From: Stichopus chloronotus
Lineage: Eukaryota; Echinodermata; Holothuroidea; Aspidochirotida; Stichopodidae
DNA: 64,000 nucleotides
Assembly (NCBI GenBank): GCA_021234535.1
Contig: CM037832.1
Location: 3,455,359 to 3,519,358 of the forward strand
Direction of reading: 5' to 3'
In this document: piece after piece, positions 36,120 to 46,600 of the stretch
How the letters are laid out: each line of letters opens with the position of its first letter
Numbering within the stretch: position 1 is the stretch's first letter
The notes under the pieces: model-generated
Databases searched by the model: none
What the model was told of the DNA's origin: nothing
Seen by the model: the letters and a program-made list of their open reading frames with translations, nothing else
Made by a program: the position numbers and the translations under genes

Positions 36120-36799
36120 CTTGATATTTGTCCGAACTTTGGAATAACTTTTTTCAAAAAGTTTTCAACTGTAAAGGACTTGTGATTTGGCTGGGCCTTC
36201 ACACAATTAGATAGAAATGAAATCCCCACAACTAGTGTTTATTATTACTGTAAGCTCTGGTGTGTTTATCTTTATGGTTCTGCGTGAGGCACGTGGGCAC
36301 TAACTACCAGCACTATGCCAGTTCAGCCTATTCTGGAGTGAGTGTGTGTCCTGCATATAATGCTGTAATGCTCACTGGCACGTCCTACACAGTTACTGGT
36401 ACCCGTTGCAGTGGCAGCTCCCGACAATGCCCTAAGTGTGTGTACGTACGGTAGGTGTATGACTTGATAGCTGCATTGAGTTAGAGGCTATACAGCACAA
36501 GTTTCGCGCCGTGCGAAGTTTCACGTATGTGGGAAGCCTAGTGTGCCACAATTCGAAGAAAGACGCAGGATTTCAGCCAAAGCCACAAATCTGTTTTCTG
36601 GTCGAAGGCCTTCGAAGAATCCCTTTTTTACCGGACAGTCCCATCATTTTAACTGCACATTAGGCTGAGCATATATAGCTCTGTCATTTTCAAATTGTCA
36701 AATTATTCAAGTATAGTATGTTGAAAATTGTAAAAAAAAGTATCTGTGTACAGGGTGTAGTTTATACCAGACGTTTCCTTGCCATCGAGGATTTGGCAG

Positions 36800-38160
36800 C
36801 GTGGGGCTGATCGCCGTGGGGAGGTGTCAAAGGTCCCCTCCCCTTTGGAATTTTTTTTCTAGTTTAGGACTTTAGGACTGGATAAATGCTCAACTTGATG
36901 CTAGATTTTAATTGAATATGTCTTCAGCAATTCCTGCTGTTTAAGAAATGACTTTATTTTTCATCTTGCTGGGTAAAATAGCCTTTCTTAAACCTTTTCT
37001 GTATAATTGATTTTTTCCCGCCTGACACAGCCATTACACCTCAGCCCACACCTCTGCCCTGGTCATAGTGTTTGTATAAAAGATTGATCGCGGGGAGGGG
37101 TCAAAGGTGTCCGCCCGCTCATCGCTGGAAAAAGTTTGCTAACTTGGGTGGGCTAAAGGCAAATGGTACTACATTTAATTCTTGGTTTGAATTGAATATA
37201 TATTCATGAATTTTTACTGTTTAAGTAATGATTTTTTTATTATCTTGCTGGCTGAAGTAGTCATTCTTAAAGGCCGTAACTCATCACCCTAAGGTATATT
37301 TTTACCTTCCGGAAAGCAAACTTCTCAATTGGTTCTAAGTCACAGTACTCTTTGATTGATAGCAAATTCGAAAGATGCAGAGTAGCTCATAATCACAGCC
37401 TACATAGGGATCTATTGTTTGATTGATGTGGAGGAATTTAAGACAGGCTGTGGGAGGGACTAGACGAAAGTGGTTGGGAGAATTGAAACTGTCTGGGGTG
37501 ATGAGTTTTTCAAGTTGTCTTTAAACCCTTTCTGGGTAATTGAGGTTTTTTGACTACGTGTCACAGTCATTGCAGTCCGCACTTCTGTCCAGGTCACAGT
37601 AATTTGTATGAAAGACTGATGGGGGTGGGGGAACTCTGCTGATGTAGTGTGGGCTACTTGCGAAATGTTGCTACATTTGATACTGGATTAGAAGTGGACA
37701 TATCCCCAAAATTCCTCTCTTTTTCATTTTTCTTTTTCATTTTTTTCCCCATTTTTTCATCTTTCTTGTGAAATATTCATTTCTAAACCTTTGCTAGGTA
37801 ATTTAGCCTTTTCTTACCTGGCACAGCCCTTGCACCTCAATCCACAACTCTGTCCAGGTCATGGTAATTTGTATTGAGGACTGATCTTGGGGGAAGGGAT
37901 AAAAGGGAAGGGGTTCCCCTCCCCTTTGGAAAATTTTTGCTAGCTTAGGGTGGGCTATAGATGAGAAATGGGGCTACATTTGATCTTAGATTTTAGTTTT
38001 TCGTCTTCCTCCGTGATTCTTGCATTCTTAGACCCTTCCACGTAATTCAGTTTTCTTTTCTTTTTTTTTCGTCTGGAAGATCCTTCCCATCAAAGCCTAT
38101 ACACCCCTGCCCAGGTCGTAAGCAACTCATCATGGGGGAATTGTTTAAGCTGAGAGGGTT
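36800..38160 (+). repeat. Diverged tandem array, unit about 276 bp
   Basis: The landmark (A/G)GACTGAT(C/G)..GGGG recurs at about 36808, 37084, 37614 and 37884, and ACACAGCC..TGCACCTCA..CCACA..CTCTG(C/T)CC recurs at about 37025, 37560, 37822 and, altered, 38075. Spacings are about 276, 530 and 270 bp. The long one is 276 plus a 254-bp insertion (250-bp element plus duplicated TTAA) at 37271-37520. Confidence 0.75.
37271..37520. mobile_element. Small TTAA-flanked (piggyBac-like) element, 250 bp
   Basis: It is bounded by TTAA at 37267-37270 and 37521-37524. The ends share an inverted AACTCATCACCC/GGGGTGATGAGTT about 10-25 bp in. Neighbouring array units have uninterrupted TTTCTTAAACCTTTTC at this site, giving the empty target. 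TTAA duplication is the hallmark of piggyBac-type elements (also Kolobok). Non-autonomous. Confidence 0.75.
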
Positions 38161-38959
38161 TCCTTTGCCCATGATAATGGTGATAATTTCTTGTATGAGT
38201 TACCGTTACTTTTTTTTGCCCTTCTACCAGAATTTCTATCCAAATCAATAGCATGACCTAGAGTAAGACACTAATGGTGCAGAGAGTTCGTGGCACAAAA
38301 GCCCGAGATTGTGTAAAATTACAGCTGAAGTCTCTTGAAAGTGGAACACAATTTATCTGTGGGCCTGGTTACCCTGGTAATAGACTGAAATTATATCAAT
38401 CTAATTTACTGTAGTGTTCATCAGTAACCACAGAGGAAAATATTGATAATTTCCGGAGTTGGCCAAAGTTATACTGTGGTCCACATGAGCCATAACAATA
38501 TTGGGTGCCAAACAACTTGAACTGAGTAAAAGAATTAAGTAACTCTACAGAGAAGTAGTACATAGTATTTTAAGTCGAAAATAATGAACAAAGTTTCACT
38601 GACACATCACATAGGCCCAGCCACCTCTTCAACATGTTTGGAAGGGGGAACTGGCCGCTCGCGGCGCCCCTCCCCCTCCCATGTCACCCAAATCCAGAAA
38701 ATTGTTCAATCGCTCACTTAGTAAGAAAGTGCACAAGTCAACATTTTTCAGTAAATTGTTGAATTGACATTATGTGATAAGTGGTTCGATAAACATCGTT
38801 TTTTTTTCAAAAAATGTGGCGTTCCTCACTAAAAATCAAGTAAACAAATCATGGGTTTTTCAGATGACACAACTGAACAATTGATCGTATAAAGGCTGTT
38901 GTGTCACATAACCAGTAGTTCTTATTCTGCTGTTGAATGTAAATGCACCCTCGTATGAT

Positions 38960-40833
38960 CAGTGGCGGCTCCAGAATGTCAGACTTGGGGGGGGGGGGCA
39001 AACTGAGGGCAGAGGAAAATGTGGGGGTAAAGATTTTCGCGCGCAGCGCGAAACCAAGCGCGAGGCTTTGCGTGTGGGGTCCAGTGGCCCGTCTTAGGGC
39101 CCCTGGTCGGGTCCAGGGGCAAAACCCCGGTGGGGGTCCATTGGGGCGAAGCCCCCGGAAGGTCTGAGGTTTTAGCGTATCTCTGGGTGGAAAATTAAGT
39201 CCCAAGAGAGGTATTATTTATTTTTATATTATTTATTTTTTCGGTTGACCCTACTCCAAGGTTCCCAACTTTTTTCTTTGGGAGTACCATTTCACATTTA
39301 CGCGGTGCCACCGAGTACACACACACACACACATAGGCTACATACGCTTCCATTCCATTCCTATATTTAGGAAAACAACGACATTCCTATATTTAGGAAA
39401 ACAACCACTTACCCGCCCTTCCCTTATGCTGGACGGTAAACATTCCAGAGAAAATTGGTCTGACCAGGCTGACCTACTCTTGAAATGGTTACGGGCATGG
39501 TATTGTAACGTTTGCCCGAGCCGGTCGTGTGGTAAGGAATCAGGTCGGTGAAGGGGTAGGGGGAAGGGCGAGAGCCTGGAGAGGTAGGGGCTGGATGACA
39601 CCTATGAAAAGAAATGAGTACACTAACAGAGCATGTATAAGGTTTAGAAAATATAATTGAAGACATCACCACTATCGCAATACCAAGCAGATGAGGTGAT
39701 AAAATAATTCAACAAATTAATGAACAGCAAGTGCAGTAAGCTAATACCCATACTATGCTATCGCAGCTAACCAAACTACGCGGCGTAGACAGTACAATGT
39801 AGTGTCAGGCATTGCCACTAAACCTCAGCGGCTGAAACGCAGCGCAGCTGAAAGCGAGAAGCCAAAGCTCAGCGGCTAAAGCACAGCGCGGCTGGGACTC
39901 AACAGCTAAACCCAGCGCAGCTGAAACTCAGCAGTGTTGAAGATAAATTCGACGCAGCTCAGCAGCTGAACATACGCAACGCAGCTGAGAGTCAGCAGCG
40001 TAAATACTACGCAGCGCAAACCGCTCTACTAATAAGTCAAAAATAAACTAAGTCCCTAAAAATCGCCCATCAGCAGATGGATAAAAATTCGGCATAGATT
40101 CTGCCTGGTGACAGTGTACAAGTACACCCTAAACTACTGAATAAAATCACGCCGTGCATGGCAATATAAAGCACCCCGTTATCGTGTAAAATCCCACACA
40201 AAACAAATTACTGTGTAAAGTCCTATGCAAGCAACTTGACCAATTACGGCACATCAAGCTAGATTGACATACACAAAGGTCTAATCACAAGATGGTCAAG
40301 TATTCTATCCCGTATTACGTAAGCAAACTAACCCCGCCTCACTGTCTGGACGAACCTCACTACTCCCCTCTCGGGGGAACAAAGCCGACCTTGTGAACCG
40401 GAAGCCTGCAAACTCTGGCACTCAGCCCTGAATCACCACCCCGCCACACTTACGAGCACAAATCTCAAAATACGGTTTTTCCTTGAAATACCACATTGCC
40501 TGCACGTAAAAGCATACAATTAGTTAAGATAAGCTGTTCAAGTGGAGGAATCTGAATATACGAGAAAGACAGCCGTTTTCTCGTAACAGTATGAAAACTG
40601 GTAGCCTGTGTAACATAAATTAGGCATTTACCAATCATGGTTCCCCGGAAGCTGTTCTTATTCAGTCCAATGCCAGTACATAGTTTTGTGATTAAATTAA
40701 TTTTGGATGAGTACAAGATCTGATTGGGAAGGGTGAGAGCAACTGGGGGAGGGGGCAACTGGGGGGACAAGGAAGCAATCTGGAGGGGAAAATCCCCCTC
40801 ATGCCCCCCCCCCCCCCCGTAGCGTCGCCACTG
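38960..40833. mobile_element. hAT-like non-autonomous element, copy B, interrupted by a 1,085-bp insertion
   Basis: It starts CAGTGGCGGCTCC and ends GTCGCCACTG, with target duplication CGTATGAT/CGTATGAC (38952-38959, 40834-40841; 7 of 8). Sequence 38960-39503 and 40593-40833 matches copy A (10406-11190) throughout; removing the insert and its duplicated 4 bp leaves 785 bp, the same length as copy A. Confidence 0.9.
39504..40588. mobile_element. Probable solo LTR nested in hAT-like copy B
   Basis: The 1,085-bp insert begins TGTAACG and ends CGTAACA (TG...CA with short inverted ends), flanked by GTAT on both sides (39500-39503, 40589-40592). Copy A at 10945-10960 shows the uninterrupted site (GGGCATGATATGAAAACTGG). 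TG/CA ends plus a 4-bp duplication and absence of coding sequence fit a solo LTR of a Gypsy- or BEL-type retrotransposon. The interior has degenerate GCAGCTGAAACTCAGC-type short repeats (39825-40020). A small DNA transposon is the alternative. Confidence 0.7.
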
Positions 40834-41044
40834 CGTATGACAAGTCACCGAGCATTCGTCAGTGCCTGGGGCGATAGTATCTTTTGGTTTCCTACCTACC
40901 GGCATACATTCTGGTTGTTTGCAGGCATATGAGTTACATACACTGTGACAGGAAGAGCTTTGCTTTCTGCATACATGTACGTAAGCATTTTCATGCTCTA
41001 CGTCTCACACTAAAATGAGAGATTCTCCCAGCTGACATATTTAT

Positions 41045-41300
41045 TGTTTTACTAAGGTTCAACTTGTTGCAAATTCCCATCAACTTATACCGTTTTTATC
41101 ACCTCATGCTGTGGTGATCCATATGCTTAATTAAACATCAACCTCGTAAAGTAGTTCAGTTATGTCAATCCAATGTCTAGGCTTTCTTGAGCTGCATTGC
41201 AGGGGGTATTAGGTGTCATGTTGATACGCAAAATATGTGTAATCGGGCCTGGAGAAGGGTCTATGGAACATTTTAGCACAATCATAACGTCTTGTGTTTT
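41045..41300 (+). repeat. Dispersed repeat, copy 2 of 2
   Basis: Same orientation and order of blocks as 15160-15415: GGTTCAACTTGTTGCAAAT, TTTCTTGAGCTGC, GGGGTATTAGGTGTCATG, GTGTAATCGGGC. Confidence 0.75.
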
Positions 41301-42213
41301 TCTTGGCCAAGGTTACAAGTGTGTGAGTCATAAAGAAGTTGAGTTTTTTTTTTATAGTCTTTCGCTTCAGTGTCATTGTTAGCTAGCTATTGCTACCGTG
41401 GAGTAAATTAGGCCGTAACAGCTAAAGTGCAACTTGGAGCAGTAGTGTGTCTTGTCAGTGGTGCAAAAAGTAATAGAACGACTTTCTTAACTTCAATCAC
41501 CGTTTCTGTTCGCCTTTGAAATTGTAATCTTTAGAAAATGTGGTGTTGCAGTATGGCAAAGATCAAGTAAAGCAATGAACATGACTTCTGTTTAACATCA
41601 TGTGAGCCTAAAACTTGATTATGTTAATTGTTGATGTTATTACGTGCGTTATCTTACTTTAATACAGAAATCGCGCAGAACCTTATCAACGTATCCTAAG
41701 CTTGTGAAATTTTCATATCTAACTATCCCAACCCTTCACAGGCTACAATTTGTTCAAGTTTGTTCTTATTGTTAAACGACCATCTGCTACTAAAAAGAGT
41801 TATTTTTCGCTCCCGAACTACGCTCTGAGGAAAACAGACACCCATCATGTGGAGGGGGGGGGGGGGATCGAAGCAAAAAGGAACTTTACCTTTCCACCTG
41901 CGTCATATTGGCCATTCAGTCAAAATGAATTTCAACATTCCATCAACTAGAGTTGAAGGCTACACAGAAAAGATGACTTAGGGCAGATGAAATTAAATTG
42001 TAAACGATCACTAAAAGGACGAAAATAAAAACATTCCCCACATATGCGAGATATCTTGGGGGAAAAGGAAATTGAAAAAAAAAAATAAGTCAGGAGAAAT
42101 TCACAACCTTGTACAAAAGTCGTTGGGGCCCCCTCTCCCCCTTCTCAATGTTGGCTACAGGATTCCCGTTCACAGTATACGTTCACTCGTATAGCAACGC
42201 CAGGTTGATACTA

Positions 42214-42639
42214 CGAAAGCCAATAAGTGCCATAGTCAATGTATATTCTGGAGTTTTTTTTAAGAAATATCTTTTAAAGGTCTGTTGTATTTTTTGAATT
42301 TTTTTCCGCAAATTGTTTGTTTTTGAACTTTAATTTGAAGCATCTGATTTTTTTTTCGAGAAACATGTTTTGAGACTACTGTTTTTTTTTAAGAAATATA
42401 CATTGGAGTTTCTTTTTTACCAGAAATATATTTTAAGAAATTGCAATTTAGAGAAATATATATTTTGATACTTCGACAATTGTATCTCGAGAAAAAAAAT
42501 AGAAACTTCAACATTTTATCTCTAAAAAGAAGGGTCTTCAACATTAATTTCTCGAAAACGAAGCAGAGGCGTCAACATTTGTTTCTTAAAAACTGCAGGA
42601 ACTCCGGAATATATTGACTATGACACTAATGGGCTTTCG
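42214..42639. mobile_element. Foldback MITE with TA target (426 bp)
   Basis: Ends CGAAAGCC... and ...GGCTTTCG form an inverted repeat of about 40 bp (shared AGTG.CATAGTCAAT.TAT and GGAGTT), directly flanked by TA at 42212-42213 and 42640-42641, as in Tc1/mariner-derived MITEs. The interior is a series of AAGAAATAT/ATATTTCTT-type palindromic fragments, so the whole unit can fold back. Confidence 0.8.
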
Positions 42640-42966
42640 TATGTTACCGGGGAAATATAGATTGCGCCATTTCGCATCTACGTTTATGTAAAGTTAAAGA
42701 AAAAAGAACCCCTCCCTAGGACCAAAGGTGTGTACGTCAAAAGACGTTTCTGTAACTGTAACTTCATTACAGTCTCGATATGAATATTTAAAAAGAAAAA
42801 TTACTATGAAATATGTAGTTAGCCTACACATTGGCCTTTGACTTGATCCATTGTTTAGAGGTGCATAATTCTATAAGTTAAAGTTGGGACAACAACCGTT
42901 GTATAGTGGATTGAAACCATTTAAAATGAAGCACGCCGCCGTACCTTGTATGGAATTGTGTTGTTG

Positions 42967-43140
42967 CATCAAAGAAGGTTCATCAAAGACATTAAAGTCG
43001 CAGTCATCACATCAAATAAGGTCGTTAACAGATTAAAGTACGTTGTTATCACATCAGAGTATGTCATTAAATCAAAGTACGTCTTCATCACATCAAAGTA
43101 GGTCGTCGTCAAATCAAAGAAAGTCATCATGACAGAAGGT
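42967..43140 (+). repeat. AAAGTACGTCGTCATCACATC minisatellite, unit about 22-26 bp
   Basis: About seven degenerate units (for example AAAGTACGTCTTCATCACATC). The phrase resumes as AAAGTACGTCGTC at about 43364, just after the LINE 3' end, indicating that the LINE landed in or beside the array. Confidence 0.75.
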
Positions 43141-43159
43141 TCAAAGTAGGATCAATATT

Positions 43160-43366
43160 CGTCGTTACTTCTTTTCTCAGAGGGTAGTGAATGAGTGGAA
43201 TGGGTTGCCTGAGGATGTAGTGATGGTGTAAATGGGTTTAAGAATGCACTGGACAAGTACTTTAGGATCTGTGACCGGGTTTGATTTTTGTCACCTTTTT
43301 TTTCAGGGTCCTTGATGGGGACTTAATTGTCCCTCCTGATCCTTTTTTAAACTAAACTAAACTAAA
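43160..43366 (+). pseudogene. CR1-like LINE 3' end with (ACTAA)n tail
   Basis: The plus strand reads FFSQRVVNEWNGLPEDVV, a motif of the very C-terminus of CR1/L2-type ORF2 proteins, then a one-base frameshift, then NGFKNALDKYF. It ends with AAACTAAACTAAACTAAA (43348-43366), the short tandem tail typical of CR1-group elements. It is a strongly 5'-truncated insertion of about 210 bp. Confidence 0.75.
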
Positions 43367-43531
43367 GTACGTCGTCAAGAAATACATTCGTTCATCAGCA
43401 AATCAATTGTCCCTTTTTGCGTTCCATATTATGATCACCAGCTGATAGAAACGAATTGAAGTTAGCTAGGGAAGCTCAACTTGAGATTAATTACAGACTG
43501 TGAATGTCATATCAGAATACGCCCGTCCACA

Positions 43532-43687
43532 ATGGCCTCTGAAGTATCGGCGTGTGCGATTAGCTCAACAGAAGTGAGCGATATAAGTGATCTTCTCGAT
43601 GGTGATAAAAATGCAAAATGTCTGAAGTGCGATAGGTGTCGAAGTATAATTCTTCGCCCTGGAGATGCGGTCCATGTAAAAAAGGAG
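43532..43687 (+). CDS. RABIF: RABIF exon 1 (coding part)
   Basis: A 156-nt, 52-codon exon ending HVKKE at donor GTATGC. It contains the first zinc CxxC and the IILRPGDAV block. A short out-of-frame uORF (43504-43542) overlaps this start. Confidence 0.93.
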
Positions 43688-46600
43688 GTATGCCAAGCAC
43701 AGGCCGTCCGAGTGTTTACACTCAGCATACTATTACTACATAGGCCTAACGTTAGCTCAGTTCTCTTTTAACAAAAAGGACTGCCTGTGAGCCTACGTTA
43801 GCCTAACGAGTAACGTTAGGCCTAGCTGCCTACTTCTAACAGTAACAGTAGCCCAGGCCTAACAGTAACACTAGCATAGGCATGCTTAAACCAAGGGCTC
43901 TAATTTGGAATCAGTGACCGGAATTGAAGGTCAAGTTCACTTGTCAGAACACACTCTCTTGTCCTCAGCGACTCAATGGAATGAATAATGGCTACAGCAT
44001 GTGTAAAGCACACAGAGTGAATGGAATATGTGCACAATAGGATTAGCTCTGTGCACGCTGGAAAGCCGAAGGAGTACAGTTGCTTTAAGGGGTTGCCAGT
44101 TACATTAACTGGTAGGGGTCTAGGCTAGGGTTGTACAGAATGTGGAGAGTGTCTATGGGTCATGTTTAGGGTTAGAGGTTAGCAGTGCTAGGTGTCTGGG
44201 CTATAAACATGGCGCAAAGAGTGTAGAAAATAATGAAGTTAAAGGAATGATAACAACTCACAGAAACCTCCCACAAAAATAATTCCACAATTGCACTGAT
44301 TCGATAACAACAACACAACGGTGAAAGAATTGTAAATTTGTCTATGATATCCTGAAGTAAGCAAGGGAGCTCTTGCTTGGAAAACCTTGATAAAATTGCC
44401 ATCCTTAATAAAAGGGCCATCCTTAATAAAAGAGCCACACGAAAAACGTGGAGGACATTGTACAGGTCTGAAGAAAACAGAATAGTAGCCTTTTACTTAT
44501 TACTTGATGTAGCTATTCAGATGCCTTTATTCACAACTCATTTCCCATACAATTGGTATGATTATTGTAGCTTAGTGCTTAAGCTTAATACCCCCATTGT
44601 TCTGAAGTTTGACGTTTGTACGACATAGGTACAGTTAGTTGGTATTGGTGCAAAAAAGTGTTTCTAACATGCATTTAACTCACTGATTATTCATGTTTTA
44701 TGTTAATTTGGGTGTGGTTATGCATAAATAAAAAAAATGTGACATTGTAAGCTGGACATGATTTACTCTGTAGGTTTGTAATAATTTCAACTACTGATTC
44801 CCTCATGTCCTTTCATGGCATAGTGGGTTACACATATGTTCTGATAGCAGAAATTTTTATGTTATAATGATGTTGTGGGTTCCAACCCCATTATACACAA
44901 TGTTTCTTCTTCCAGGATTTCTCTCCTCTCTTCCACAGCAAAGTCAAAATTCATGAAGACATGCTGAAAATAGGACTAGAAATAAACATACCCAGGAGAA
45001 AAAGAGGTGGCAAAGAAGAGGGGAACGCGAAATAAGATATGGTGGCGCTATTTGCTTATGAAATATCCCAAAAACCAGACCCTGATTACTTCGCTAACCC
45101 CATCAAAAAGAGCGCCCTCTTTAAGCTTGTCAGATAGAAAACCTGACATCACTTCCGGGCACTGATTCTAAATTAGTACCAAGTTAGCTTTTGGATAGGG
45201 CTGTGCATTTCATTCACTCAACAACACAGCCCTTGCACTGCTACACAAACTTTGAACCTATCAAGCTTTGCTACAAAATGCCCCCAAATTAGGGAAAACG
45301 ATTCATATACTATAGTACTTTCATTACAACTAAATGATACAGAAGTACATCTTAACTATGAGTTTACTCATAAAACTGTTTTTGGCACAAAACAGGAAAA
45401 TTCAGCATCATTCACTCACTTAAGGCTTGCAAATATGGCGTACAGCTGCGTATTGTCTTAGTTTTATGTTCAGTTTTTGAGTCAATCTTCATCCGTGTCC
45501 TCATATTTTGGTAAAAAGCTTATGCAGAAAGGTGACTGCGGTGCCAGAGATCGTTTGTGTAAAATTTGGTAAGAAAACGTAGCTTTGTGAACAGGAGAAG
45601 TAACGACCCTGGTGAGGGTTGGGTAATGGGTCAAAAATTTGTGTAAGCGGCGCAAAGGGTGTGATATGGAGTGTAATGAGGTTAGGCCATTTAATGTAAA
45701 GCAGTGCACTGTTTAAGGGCTAGCTTAAAGGTGCTTATTGAGTTGGCATCAAAAAAAGATTGTGGTGATTTTGAAGGGCGTAAACACATGGCAATACTTA
45801 CAATTAGCATAATTAGTCAAGTTTCATATCCAATAGATTTAAAACTGTAAAAAGTTTTGAATCTTTGACTGTTTCTTGTACTGGTTGTGTACATGTGAAT
45901 AAATTACTAATGTGAAAAGTGTCTGATCACGAATTTTCAATAACAAATTAAATCATTAATTACTCACTCATAAATATTTCATTGTATGTGAAACATTGGG
46001 ATCCTCTTAGTTTGACCATTTATTGTTAGTATGTGAAAGAAATGTGACAGGCTCAGAAAAATGAAGTGAATTTCACAAAACAACTCAATGAGCCTCTTTA
46101 GAGTATGCCTAGCCTAGCCCATTATTACTAGTTATGAGTCAATCAGTATTTGGGTGCTTTCCATTAGTTGTTAGTAATGTTATTGTTATGTTCCAGTTTC
46201 ATAGCCCTTGTCCCGATAACCAATTTTTGCCTTATCATTTTCCCCATACTAGCTGAAGATATGCAATAATTTAGTCATGATAGTTCTTTTACTATGTAAA
46301 TTTTGATAAAAGAATGAGAAATGTTCTACTGTTAGGAATTTACCAAAACAACTACAAATAACTTACAGCCATTTGAACCAGGAACCACGCAAAATGTATA
46401 GTAGATACTGTAGCTTTTAGAGATGTCGTCTGCACAGGTGGTGGCCATTTTTCCCCCCCACGCATGTTGAGAAGAATCTTCAGTTGCTAAGAGCATGAGA
46501 CTGTGCAGTGCACTGTCCAAAAACTTAGATCTAGTGTGCAAACATAGTATCCTAGTTTGATGACATACTGAAAGTTACATAGGGCCTACAGAAGCATGCA

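Larger units (their letters stand above)
36120..43531. other. Intergenic region between divergent PNP and RABIF genes
   Basis: This is head-to-head spacing of 7.4 kb. No exon was supported. It holds a 276-bp tandem array, a TTAA-flanked element, a split hAT-like element with a probable solo LTR, a dispersed repeat copy, a TA-flanked foldback element and a LINE 3' end. The stretches 36120-36780, 38160-38940 and 41400-42100 show nothing I can name. The distance makes a shared promoter unlikely. Confidence 0.6.
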
